From the NCBI RefSeq assembly GCF_018449525.1, contig NZ_JAAVUS010000005.1:276001-340000 (forward strand): a DNA stretch of 64,000 nt, read 5' to 3'. The translations under genes were made by a program, and so were the position numbers. Within the stretch, counting starts at the first letter, position 1. Each line of letters opens with the position of its first letter. The notes beneath the pieces are model-generated. The model had not been told where the DNA came from and did not search any database. It saw only the letters and a list, made by a program, of their open reading frames with translations. This document shows, piece after piece, positions 55,341 to 63,526 of the stretch. The stretch is from Bradyrhizobium sp. dw_78 (GTDB taxonomy: Bacteria; Pseudomonadota; Alphaproteobacteria; Rhizobiales; Xanthobacteraceae).

Positions 55341-56156
55341 ATGCCCAGAAAAATGACCCTTGCGCTGTTCGCCGGCGCGTCCTCCCTGCTTGGCGGAATT
55401 CATCAGGCTGCCGCGATCGATGCGGCGCCTCCCGAACCGACGGTGATCTACGCCAACCAGGGCGCGCCGCCGGCGGCGCCGGTGCGTACCGCCTATGCCG
55501 AACGCCCTAATCTCGGGGGCGGCTTCATCGAGTTTCTGTTCGGCGACGGACAGCAGCAGGCCGGGCGCTATCCGCAACAACCGGAATATCAGCCACCCGT
55601 CTATCAGCAGCAGCCGTCCTACGATCCGCGGCGCGCCTTGTTGCCGCAGGCGGATCCGCAACAGGCCGAGCCACAGGATGCGGCCGCCGCCGATCCCAGG
55701 CTGCGTCCTTTCGATCCGAGATTTGAGAAGCAACTCGTCGAGTATGACGGCAAGGAAAAGCCCGGCACCATTGTCATCGATACACCGAACAAGTTCCTGT
55801 TTCTGGTCGAGGGTAACGGCAAGGCGCTGCGCTACGGCATCGGCGTCGGCAAGCCGGGATTTACCTGGGCGGGCGTAAAGACGGTTTCGGCGAAGAAAGA
55901 GTGGCCGGATTGGACGCCGCCGCCGGAAATGCTTCAGCGCCGCCCCGATCTGCCGCGGCACATGGCGGGTGGTCCCGACAATCCGCTTGGCGCGCGTGCA
56001 ATGTATCTGGGATCGACGCTCTATCGTATCCACGGCTCCAACGAGCCCTGGACGATCGGCACCAATGTGTCGTCAGGCTGCATCCGGATGCGCAATCAGG
56101 ACGTCATCGATCTCTACGGCCGCGTCAATGTCGGCGCCAAGGTCGTCGTCATCTGA
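55341..56156 (+). CDS. L,D-transpeptidase (YkuD domain)
   Basis: 271 residues. Signal peptide MPRKMTLALFAGASSLLGGI...AIA, then a Gln/Pro/Tyr-rich linker (about 65-115) and the YkuD domain (about 140-271). The catalytic motif is intact: RIHGSNEPWTIG...NVSSGCIRM with Cys at residue 247. Such enzymes make 3-3 cross-links in peptidoglycan or attach outer-membrane proteins. Divergent from cheZ across a 295-base spacer. Alpha-rhizobia usually have many such paralogues. Confidence 0.93.
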   Translation: MPRKMTLALFAGASSLLGGIHQAAAIDAAPPEPTVIYANQGAPPAAPVRTAYAERPNLGGGFIEFLFGDGQQQAGRYPQQPEYQPPVYQQQPSYDPRRALLPQADPQQAEPQDAAAADPRLRPFDPRFEKQLVEYDGKEKPGTIVIDTPNKFLFLVEGNGKALRYGIGVGKPGFTWAGVKTVSAKKEWPDWTPPPEMLQRRPDLPRHMAGGPDNPLGARAMYLGSTLYRIHGSNEPWTIGTNVSSGCIRMRNQDVIDLYGRVNVGAKVVVI

Positions 56157-56164
56157 CCTTGCCA

Positions 56165-56366
56165 GAGCATGATCCGGAAAAGTGGGTACCGGTTTTCCCT
56201 CGCGACAAACGCGGAACGCGTTTGCGCGGAGATCATACTCAAACAAAAGGTAGAGCTGGATGACGATTCGAAGAAAAGTCATCCCGCTCTAAGGCGTTTT
56301 CGGGCGAAGGCCTGCCCCGGGTCTGGATGGGCGGGGTGGATGCCGGTTGGCGTGAAGAAAACCAGT
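56165..56366. repeat. Composite of dispersed repeat fragments
   Basis: Begins GAGCATGATCCGGAAAAGTG, has GGTACCGGTTTTCCCTCGCG, and from 56287 a second copy start (GGCGTTTTCGGGCGAAGG, GATGCCGGTTGGCGTGAAGA, AAAACC). It looks like two nested or adjacent copies. Lies just after the L,D-transpeptidase gene. Confidence 0.65.
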
Positions 56367-56369
56367 TAA

Positions 56370-56430
56370 AAAAAGCGGCCGCCGGAGCATGATTCAACTT
56401 AATTGAATCATGCTCCGGCGGCCGCTTTTT
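56370..56430. terminator. Long perfect hairpin, 28-base arms
   Basis: The arms at 56370-56397 and 56403-56430 are exact reverse complements (A5, then GCGGCCGCCGGAGCATGAT...), with CTTAA in the loop and T5 at the end. It lies between the convergent transpeptidase and DUF2076 genes and should end both transcripts. Confidence 0.88.
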
Positions 56431-56451
56431 CATGTCGCCGGGCGATGACGA

Positions 56452-57267
56452 TCAGACGTCGTCGCTACCGCCATCATTGCCGAAATCATCCGAATCGAAA
56501 TCCATGTCGTCATGGCTGTCGTCGCTCGAGGCCTGGTCGAAAAGTCCGGCGCGCGAATTGTCGTCGGCGCGGTCCCGGGATGAGCCGATATCGTTGACGC
56601 CCGCGTCGCGGGCGAGGCTGCTGTCGGACTGGTCGCGCCACGGGCTTTCGTTCACGACCTTTTCATTGACGATCGTGGTGGGATCGCCGAAGCCGGAATG
56701 GCTGCCTCCCATCATCGAGCGGACGCTGTTGAGCAGCAGCGATCCGCCGACCACGCCAGCGGCGGCCGCGGCGGCGGTGCCGAGAAACGATCCGCCGCCT
56801 CCACCGATCGGGCTGCCCATCGGACCTTGCAGTGCGCCATAGGGCTGTCCGTACTGGCCCTGATTATATTGGCCCTGACCATATTGTCCCGGATATTGCG
56901 CCTGTTGCAGCGCCTGACCGCTGTTCCAGACCGGGCGGCTGCCCGCGCCGGGCGGAGGAGGCACGTTCGGCACCGAGCCGTGCGGCTGGTTTTGTCCGAA
57001 GATCGCGTCCCGCATCGAATCGAGGAAGCCGCCAGATGGATGCTGTTCGGGGCCGCCGTCGGCCTCCAGTTCCTGGATGCGCTGGTTGGCGCGCTTGAGC
57101 GCTTCATCCTGCACCAGCACCGTTTGCACCAGCGCATACAAGGCGTTGGGCGCGCCGCGCAGGCCCTGGGTAATGGCTGCAATAGCATCGGGATCGCGTG
57201 GCGAGCCTTCCAGCTTCGAAAGCCGGCCGAAAAGGTCGTCGATCAATTGGCGTTCTTGCGGCGTCAT
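56452..57267 (-). CDS. DUF2076 family protein
   Basis: 271 residues. The N-terminal DUF2076 signature is MTPQERQLIDDLFGRLSKLE, followed by APNALYALVQTVLVQDEALK and RIQELE. The centre is Gly/Gln/Tyr-rich (QYPGQYGQGQYNQGQYGQ), then a hydrophobic glycine/alanine segment (GSFLGTAAAAAAGVVGGSLL) that could enter a membrane, then an acidic tail (FDSDDFGNDGGSDD). Proteins of this family are widespread in rhizobia, periplasmic or membrane-associated, function unknown. Confidence 0.88.
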   Translation of the reverse strand: MTPQERQLIDDLFGRLSKLEGSPRDPDAIAAITQGLRGAPNALYALVQTVLVQDEALKRANQRIQELEADGGPEQHPSGGFLDSMRDAIFGQNQPHGSVPNVPPPPGAGSRPVWNSGQALQQAQYPGQYGQGQYNQGQYGQPYGALQGPMGSPIGGGGGSFLGTAAAAAAGVVGGSLLLNSVRSMMGGSHSGFGDPTTIVNEKVVNESPWRDQSDSSLARDAGVNDIGSSRDRADDNSRAGLFDQASSDDSHDDMDFDSDDFGNDGGSDDV

Positions 57268-57387
57268 GACGTTCTTCCTCGCTGGTGGCGCGGGCGAAAT
57301 CTAGGCGCGTTTTATGTCCGAGGTAGTGCCGGGCCGGATTAAATTTCTGTATGCGACAAAAAGGCCGGCAGGTTTTCGCGAACGATA

Positions 57388-58230
57388 TCAAGCCAGCGTA
57401 ACGTTATTCGCCGCCAGCAATGGCGGAAAATGCTCGCCGGCAAGGAAGGTGTATTCGCGCTCGCGCTGGCCGGTCAGGGGGTCGAGGCCGGCCAGCGTTT
57501 CGTCGACAAATCCGGGATGGCACATGACAAGGCCGCCATCGGGCAGCCGATCGAGAAATTCGCCCATCAGCGCGCCGAAATCGGGCTGCCGGGAGAAATC
57601 ATAGGCGCCGGCAAAGGCGGGATTGAACGCGATGCCGGCGCGCGCGGCGCGGGTCCGGAATTGCGCGCTGAGAAGATCGAGCACCAGCGCCTTGGGCGCG
57701 CCGAGCCGCTCGGACAATGGCAGCCGTCGGCCGCCCTGGCGTACCCAGGCGCCGGGCGCGGCTTCCTTCACCGCGCTCAGGAACGCGTCGCGCGCCTGCG
57801 GAAACAATTGCGCATGCTGATGGCCGTCGACGAAATCCGGCGCGCGGCCGAACAATTCCTTGAAGGATTCGAACTGCACCACCAGTTCGGCGCGGATGAT
57901 TTCAGGATCGAGCCGCCGCAGCAGGCCCGCACGCAGCAATTTTGGAAAGGGCAGGAACAGGCCGCCCTCGACCGGCTTGAAATGCATGGTCAGGGGCCGG
58001 AACGGCGCCGTCAACGTCGCATGCAGGCCGATGGCGCAGCGCGCGCTGTTCGCAACGGCGGCTTGCAGCGAAGCGACTTCGTTTCGGCCGATGGCGGGAC
58101 CGACCGTCATGACCGAGGTCGCATTCAGGCGGCCGCGTTCGATCAGGTCGCGAATGGCGCGGTTGACGCCGGGGCTGATGCCGTAATCGTCGGCGCACAG
58201 CCAGATGCGGCGCGGCGCGGCGCCGTTCAT
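57388..58230 (-). CDS. ChbG/HpnK/NaxD-like (YdjC family) deacetylase
   Basis: 280 residues from ATG 58230, which overlaps the stop of the upstream glycosyltransferase by four bases. YdjC family metal and catalytic motifs: WLCADDYGISPGVNRAI with the Asp-Asp pair, DFVDGHQHAQLFPQ with the HxH, and LVMCHPGFVDE near the end. Homologues deacetylate N-acetylhexosamines; Francisella NaxD acts on undecaprenyl-phosphate-linked GalNAc. The overlapping GT2 makes this the better model than chitooligosaccharide or hopanoid metabolism. Confidence 0.87.
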   Translation of the reverse strand: MNGAAPRRIWLCADDYGISPGVNRAIRDLIERGRLNATSVMTVGPAIGRNEVASLQAAVANSARCAIGLHATLTAPFRPLTMHFKPVEGGLFLPFPKLLRAGLLRRLDPEIIRAELVVQFESFKELFGRAPDFVDGHQHAQLFPQARDAFLSAVKEAAPGAWVRQGGRRLPLSERLGAPKALVLDLLSAQFRTRAARAGIAFNPAFAGAYDFSRQPDFGALMGEFLDRLPDGGLVMCHPGFVDETLAGLDPLTGQREREYTFLAGEHFPPLLAANNVTLA

Positions 58231-59270
58231 TCGGCCGCGGACCTTTCGCGGGCGTCCACACTTTTCTCTCCGGCGCGCTTGTCGATATGTTCGGCGACGA
58301 AATAGATCGGGCGGGCTTTCAGCTCCGAGAGGATCTTGCCGATATATTCGCCGACGATGCCGATCATGATGAGCTGCACGCCGCCGATGGTCATCAGGCC
58401 GATCACCAGCGAAGGATAGCCGGGAACCGATTTTCCGGTGGTCCAGGTTTCCCAGAGAATCGAAAGCCCGAACAGGAAGGCCGCCGACGCCAGCAGCACG
58501 CCGAGCAGGCTCGCAAAGCGCAAGGGCGCGACCGAGAATGAGGTCAGGCCTTCTATCGAAAGACCCAGCAGCCGGCCGGCGCTGAACGTGGTGACGCCAT
58601 GCGTGCGCGCGGCGGGTTCGTAGTCGACGCGAATCTGGCGGAAGCCGATCCAGCTCGCCAGTCCCTTGAAGAAGCGGTTGCGTTCGGGGAGTTGGCGCAG
58701 CGCGGCGGCGGCCCGTGGCGACAGCAGGCGGAAGTCGCCGGCATCCTCCGGGATTTTCTGCCGCGCGCCCCAATTGATCAGCGCGTAGAAACCATGCACG
58801 GCGATCCGCCGCGGCAGCGATTCATTGTCGCGATGCGCTTTCGCGGTGTAGACCACGTCATAGCCGTCTTCGATCCAGTGGCCGACCAGCTTTTCGACCA
58901 GATCGGGCGGATGCTGGCCGTCGCCGTCCATGAACAGCACGGCGCCGCGCCGCGCATGATCAAGCCCGGCCATCAGCGCCGCTTCCTTGCCGAAATTGCG
59001 CGACAGCGACACCACCTGAACGTCGAGCGCGTCGGCCGCAAGCCCGCTTGCGATTCTGAGCGTGGCGTCGGCGCTGCCGTCGTCGACATAGATCACTTCG
59101 GCGGCGAGGCCGTAGCGCTGCTTCAACTTGTTCGCCAGTTCATCCAGCCGGGCGTGCAGCGCGACAAGACCGGCCGCCTCGTTATACACCGGCACGACGA
59201 TCGACAGCCCTTGCATCGCAGCATTGGCGGCGGTGGTGGACAGGCCAGAAACATCGGTACCGAGCATCAT
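58227..59270 (-). CDS. Polyprenyl-phosphate glycosyltransferase, GT2 (DPM1/GtrB/FlmF-like)
   Basis: 347 residues. GT2 domain (about 20-240): LSIVVPVYNEAAGLVALHAR, VIYVDDGSADATLRIASGLA, DxD-type LFMDGDGQHPPDL. Two C-terminal membrane helices (about 245-310; LRFASLLGVLLASAAFLFGL and LVIGLMTIGGVQLIMIGIVG). This layout is typical of enzymes that load a sugar on undecaprenyl phosphate. Coupled to the deacetylase, the predicted product is Und-P-hexosamine for a surface glycolipid. Confidence 0.9.
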   Translation of the reverse strand: MMLGTDVSGLSTTAANAAMQGLSIVVPVYNEAAGLVALHARLDELANKLKQRYGLAAEVIYVDDGSADATLRIASGLAADALDVQVVSLSRNFGKEAALMAGLDHARRGAVLFMDGDGQHPPDLVEKLVGHWIEDGYDVVYTAKAHRDNESLPRRIAVHGFYALINWGARQKIPEDAGDFRLLSPRAAAALRQLPERNRFFKGLASWIGFRQIRVDYEPAARTHGVTTFSAGRLLGLSIEGLTSFSVAPLRFASLLGVLLASAAFLFGLSILWETWTTGKSVPGYPSLVIGLMTIGGVQLIMIGIVGEYIGKILSELKARPIYFVAEHIDKRAGEKSVDARERSAAE

Positions 59271-59353
59271 CGATCAGGTCTCAATCATCGGAACCACAAC
59301 ATATGGCAATCGCGGCGCCTTGTCGCCACAGGGATGCGCGCCGGGCTTGCGCC

Positions 59354-60331
59354 TTACTGCCGCAAGAAGGCCTCAAGCCTTGCGAACAACGGATTGTCGC
59401 GGTCGAACACGTAATCGAGCGACGCCACCGAAACCGTATCGGCGCCGTGCGCGCGCAGGAAGCTGCCGAGTGCGTAAAGCTGTGCCGGCGGGCAGTGCAG
59501 CGTCAACATGCCCGATGATGTCGGCCCGCCGAACGGCGAGACCACGCCGAAGCGATTATGCGCTTCGGTGAGCAGCGTGGCGTTGCATGCGGCGAAGCGG
59601 GTGCGGACCTCGCGGTATTTATTGGCCCGCGCCCGCGCCGCGATATGATCGAGGATGACGCGCGCGGTTTCGCGCGCGCCCTTCGACCAGTCGGCGTCGC
59701 GCGAGGCCACCAGGTTGGCCTGGCTGCGCAGGATCACGCCGTCGTCGAGCACCTTGAGACCGTTGGCCGCCAGCGTCGCCCCCGTCGTCGTGATGTCGAC
59801 GATCATCTCGGCGGTTCCGACCGCCGGCGCGCCTTCGGTCGCACCGGCGCTTTCGACAATGCGATAATCGACGACGCCGCGGGAGGCGAAGAATCGCCGG
59901 GTCAGGTTGATGTATTTGGTGGCGACCCGCATCCGCCGGTTATGCTGCTCGCGGAAACCGGTGGTGACGTCGTCGAGATCGGCCATGGTGCGGACGTCGA
60001 TCCAGGCCTGCGGCACCGCGACCACCACATTGGCGTTGCCGAAGCCGAGGCCGTCGATCAGCAGCACGCGCTTGTCGGCGTCGGCGATGCTTTCGCGCAG
60101 CAGATCCTCGCCGGTGACGCCGAGATGCACCGCGCCGCGCGCCAGCTGCGAGGCGATCTCGCCCGCTGAAAGATAGGCGATCTCGACATTGTCGAGTCCG
60201 TTGATGGTGCCGCGATAATCGCGGGCGCCGCGCGGCTTCGCCAGCGCCAGCCCCGCGCGCGCAAAGAACGTCTCGGCATTTTCCTGCAGGCGGCCCTTGG
60301 ACGGCACCGCCAGGACGAATGGCGCCGTCAT
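59354..60331 (-). CDS. hisG: ATP phosphoribosyltransferase HisG
   Basis: 325 residues from ATG 60331. N-terminal catalytic motifs: [30 protein letters not shown] and [19 protein letters not shown] (PRPP loop). The last ~75 residues (from about [11 protein letters not shown] to LEAFLRQ) look like the regulatory HisG_C domain, although a separate HisZ is present. It catalyses the first step of histidine synthesis. The ATG overlaps the hisZ stop by four bases. Confidence 0.95.
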   Translation of the reverse strand: MTAPFVLAVPSKGRLQENAETFFARAGLALAKPRGARDYRGTINGLDNVEIAYLSAGEIASQLARGAVHLGVTGEDLLRESIADADKRVLLIDGLGFGNANVVVAVPQAWIDVRTMADLDDVTTGFREQHNRRMRVATKYINLTRRFFASRGVVDYRIVESAGATEGAPAVGTAEMIVDITTTGATLAANGLKVLDDGVILRSQANLVASRDADWSKGARETARVILDHIAARARANKYREVRTRFAACNATLLTEAHNRFGVVSPFGGPTSSGMLTLHCPPAQLYALGSFLRAHGADTVSVASLDYVFDRDNPLFARLEAFLRQ

Positions 60332-61479
60332 GGTTTTCTCCTGCCGGCGATAGGCTTGCCGAGTTTGGTCAGGGTTTCGACCCACACCGAGAATCCGACC
60401 GCCGGGATCGGCGTGCCCGATCCAAGCTGGGTCATCAATCCGTCGTAGCGTCCGCCCGCCACCAGCGGCTCGGCGCCATTACCGGTGCGGTGCAGTTCGA
60501 ATTCGAATCCGGTATAATAATCGAGGCCGCGGCCGAACGAGGTGGCAAAGCGGGTGTTGCGGGTGTCGATGCCGCGCGCGGCCATGAAGCCGACGCGGCT
60601 CTCGAACTGGTCGATCGCGGCCGTAATCTTCAGCTTGGCGTCGCCGGCCAGCGCGCGCAGTTGCGCGATCGCGTCATCGGGATCGCCCGTGATCGCGAGG
60701 AAGCGTTTGATGATCGCGATCGCGTCGCTCGGCAGTGCGCCGCCCTTCAACGTCGACTGTTCGAGAAAGCGGTCGGCGATCTCGGCGACGGTGCGGCCGC
60801 CGACATTGGTGGTGCCCGCAATCGACATCAGATCGGTGACCAGCGCCAGCGCCGCTTTGCGGTCGGAGCCCGCGAGCGCGGCCAATACGCCCTGGTACTC
60901 GTTATGGTCCGGGCCGGTCGCGAGTGTCAGCTGCTCGATGTCCTGCTCGAGGCTGATCCTGCGGTTGAAATCCTTGACCAGCCGCCGCCGCCACACCGGA
61001 TAGAGATCGAGAGCGTCGATCAGCGCGTTGAACAGCGCCACATCGCCGGTTTTGATTTCGACATCGGTCAAGCCGAAGGCGGCGGTCGCTTCGAGCGCCA
61101 GCGCCAGCATCTCGGCGTCGGCCGCGGCGCGGTCCTGCCGCCCGAAGGATTCGATGCCGGCCTGCAGAAACTCGCTCGGCCGGCCGCCGCGATAGCGAAA
61201 CACCGGCCCCAGATAACTGAACCCGGCCGGCTGGCCGGCCCGGCTGGAGGCGAGATAGTCGCGCGCCACCGGGATGGTGAGATCGGGGCGCAGGCACAAT
61301 TCTTCGCCGCTGCCATCGGTAGTTAGATACAGGCTCTTGCGGATGTCCTCGCCCGACAGATCAAGGAACGGCTCAGCCGGCTGCAGGATCGCCGGCTCGG
61401 CATGGGCGTAGCCGGCCTGCGCGAACGACTTTAGCAGCGCGTCCGCCCATGCGGCGGATCCGGCGGTGGTCGAGGTCAT
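60328..61479 (-). CDS. hisZ: ATP phosphoribosyltransferase regulatory subunit HisZ
   Basis: About 383 residues from ATG 61479; a TTG at 61491 adds four. It has the class II aminoacyl-tRNA-synthetase-like fold of His[74 protein letters not shown]. HisRS is the alternative, but the missing C-terminal anticodon domain and the hisG overlap decide for HisZ. First gene of hisZ-hisG. Confidence 0.93.
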   Translation of the reverse strand: MTSTTAGSAAWADALLKSFAQAGYAHAEPAILQPAEPFLDLSGEDIRKSLYLTTDGSGEELCLRPDLTIPVARDYLASSRAGQPAGFSYLGPVFRYRGGRPSEFLQAGIESFGRQDRAAADAEMLALALEATAAFGLTDVEIKTGDVALFNALIDALDLYPVWRRRLVKDFNRRISLEQDIEQLTLATGPDHNEYQGVLAALAGSDRKAALALVTDLMSIAGTTNVGGRTVAEIADRFLEQSTLKGGALPSDAIAIIKRFLAITGDPDDAIAQLRALAGDAKLKITAAIDQFESRVGFMAARGIDTRNTRFATSFGRGLDYYTGFEFELHRTGNGAEPLVAGGRYDGLMTQLGSGTPIPAVGFSVWVETLTKLGKPIAGRRKP

Positions 61480-61536
61480 CGTAACGTCCAATTATCCCGA
61501 AAACAGGTTTCAACGTGATCCGGCGCGGCCATTATA

Positions 61537-61600
61537 ACGTTTTCGGGCGAAGCGATACCGGTTCGCGGTGAAGAAAACGTGTCAAAACAAGAGACTAGGG
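61537..61600. repeat. Dispersed intergenic repeat copy
   Basis: CGTTTTCGGGCGAAGCGATA, CCGGTTCGCGGTGAAGAAAA, CGTGTCAAAACAAGAGACTA: the leading half of the 32102 element without the terminal hairpin. It lies between rsmE and hisZ (both minus strand). Confidence 0.72.
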
Positions 61601-61693
61601 CCTGACGAGCTTTAGCATGGCTAAGCGGTGGTTTCGACAGGGATCGGCCGGATGCCTCAAGGATGGGCCAAAAATGACGGCGCCGGCCGCCCT

Positions 61694-62449
61694 TTATGGG
61701 CCGGCACCCCTCCAGTCGCCAAGCACGGCCTGCACCAGGGCAAGCGCGGCGACCCCCGCGGTATCGGCGCGCAGCACCCGCGGCCCCAGCGAAAGCCTTA
61801 CGATTTGCGGCTGCCGCAGCAGCAGGGCGCGCTCCTCCTCGGCAAACCCGCCTTCGGGGCCGATCAACACGTCGATTCCGGTCGCAGCCGTTGCTCCGGG
61901 CCGCAGTGCCTGCAACGGATTCGTGACATCGGCGGCCTCGTCGCAGAACACGAGCAGCCGTTCTGCCGCGCGCCGGCTCAAATAACCGTCGAGTGGTACC
62001 GGTTCGGCCACGGCCGCGATGCCGAGAATGCCGCATTGTTCGGCGGCCTCGATCACATTGGCGCGCATCCGCTCGCCATTAACCCTTGAAACCTGCGTGA
62101 AACGGGTCAATACCGGCCGCAACGACGAGGCGCCCATCTCGACCGCTTTCTGCACCATGTAGTCGAGCCGGGCATGTTTTAACGGCGCAAAGACGTAAGC
62201 GAGGTCAGGCAGGCGGTCCTGCGGCCGGGTTTGGGCGATGATATTCAGGCTGTCGGGCCGCTTGCGTCCCGCGATCGAGGCTTGCCATTCGCCGTCGCGG
62301 CCGTTGAACACCAGGATGGTCTCACCCGCGGAAAGCCGCAGCACGTTGCCGAGATAATTGCTTTGATTGCGCTCCAGTGCGACCGTTTGATCCCCGTGCA
62401 GGGGAATATCGACGAACAGGCGAGGGGCGCGAAAATCGATCTGGGGCAT
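61694..62449 (-). CDS. rsmE: 16S rRNA (uracil1498-N3)-methyltransferase RsmE
   Basis: 251 residues. N-terminal PUA-like part (RLFVDIPLHGDQTVALERNQ; YLGNVLRLSAGETILVFNGR) and the SPOUT knot at the C-terminus (DVLIGPEGGFAEEERALLL and LRADTAGVAALALVQAVLGD), the latter two being the diagnostic SAM-binding knot blocks. It methylates U1498 of 16S rRNA. Divergent from the exported-protein gene to its right. Confidence 0.96.
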   Translation of the reverse strand: MPQIDFRAPRLFVDIPLHGDQTVALERNQSNYLGNVLRLSAGETILVFNGRDGEWQASIAGRKRPDSLNIIAQTRPQDRLPDLAYVFAPLKHARLDYMVQKAVEMGASSLRPVLTRFTQVSRVNGERMRANVIEAAEQCGILGIAAVAEPVPLDGYLSRRAAERLLVFCDEAADVTNPLQALRPGATAATGIDVLIGPEGGFAEEERALLLRQPQIVRLSLGPRVLRADTAGVAALALVQAVLGDWRGAGP

Positions 62450-62652
62450 CTATGACCTTCCAAACAGGGCCGCGTTTTAACCGAAAGGATGAGAATCTGG
62501 AGCAATTATTCCGGGCCGATGCGGCTCCACGCCGCGCTGTTGCCAAATTCCGCAGCTTGTTAAGGACTGCCAGCAATCGTAAATTCCCGCTGCAAATCGC
62601 TCTTCCACCGGAAGACGACAGGGATCATTGGGACCTTGCCGGAGGAACCGCT

Positions 62653-63378
62653 TTGACCATCCGCCGCCTGATCGCACCGCTTACCTTGGCCATCCTTGCC
62701 GCTTGCGCCGGCCAGATTTTCTTGAGCCAACAGGCTCTGGCCCAAGGCGCCTTTCCCGCACCGTTGCCGGGCCGAATGGTCCAACAGAACGATCCGGCCT
62801 TTCCGCCCGTGCCGGGCCAAGCCGGTCAGAGGAGCGATCCTGCATTCCCGCCGGTGAACGGTTCGATGCCGAGGGCCGCGGTTGGCTCCCCTGCGATGAG
62901 TTCGTTTCCTGCCGGCGGCGCGGCCCCGATCTCCAGCGGCGGATTTTCGTCGGCGCCTCCGCAGCAAGCCGGTCCGCCCGGTGATTGCATGAAGGACTTC
63001 GTTCCGTTGCGCGAGGACGCGGAAAAGCGCGGCAAGCAGATCAAGGCCGCCAGCGACCGGCATGCCTCGCCCGAAGAGGCCTGCAAGCTGATCGAGGGCT
63101 TCGGCCAGGCCGAACTCAAGATGATCAAATATGTCCAGTCCAACGCGGCAAAGTGCGGAATTCCGCAGCAGGTCACCGACCAGCTCAAGAATGGCCACAA
63201 GAACACCGAGATGATGCTGAAGAAGGTCTGCGACAGCGCACAGCAGGCGCAGCAAAGGGGGCCGGCCGGTCCGAGCCTGAGCGAGGTGCTGGGCTCGGCC
63301 GCAGCGCTTCCGGAGGCGACGAAGAAGAAGGGCGGCAGTACCTTCGACACGCTGAACGGCAATGTGCTGACGCGATGA
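62653..63378 (+). CDS. Exported protein of unknown function, about 241 residues
   Basis: The start is TTG 62653, where GGAGG lies 7 bases upstream and a signal peptide opens (LTIRRLIAPLTLAILAACAG...ALAQG); longer in-frame starts give implausible N-termini. A Pro/Gly-rich stretch with two near-repeats (QQNDPAFPPVPGQ and QRSDPAFPPVNG) leads to a helical domain with four cysteines (GDCMKDFVPLREDAEKRGKQ, EACKLIEGF, AAKCGIPQQVT, KKVCDSAQ). I know this cysteine-helix domain from rhizobial hypothetical proteins only. Followed by ubiA. Confidence 0.78.
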   Translation: MTIRRLIAPLTLAILAACAGQIFLSQQALAQGAFPAPLPGRMVQQNDPAFPPVPGQAGQRSDPAFPPVNGSMPRAAVGSPAMSSFPAGGAAPISSGGFSSAPPQQAGPPGDCMKDFVPLREDAEKRGKQIKAASDRHASPEEACKLIEGFGQAELKMIKYVQSNAAKCGIPQQVTDQLKNGHKNTEMMLKKVCDSAQQAQQRGPAGPSLSEVLGSAAALPEATKKKGGSTFDTLNGNVLTR

Positions 63379-63466
63379 CGCGTATTGCCGGCCTGACATT
63401 CCTCGTCCGGCCGATACGGATTCGTATCGGCCATTTCACCTCGAAGCGCAGCTCCGGACTCAATCG

Positions 63467-63526
63467 CCCAAGTCTCGGTAGCCCGATTCTCAGCAGCCCA
63501 AGTCTCAGCAACCCAAGTCTCAAATG
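63467..63526. repeat. Four tandem 15-bp units ending in the ubiA start codon
   Basis: Units CCCAAGTCTCGGTAG, CCCGATTCTCAGCAG, CCCAAGTCTCAGCAA and CCCAAGTCTCAAATG (63467-63526). The ATG of ubiA (63524-63526) is the end of the last unit. Copy number variation would change the leader but not the protein. Confidence 0.9.
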
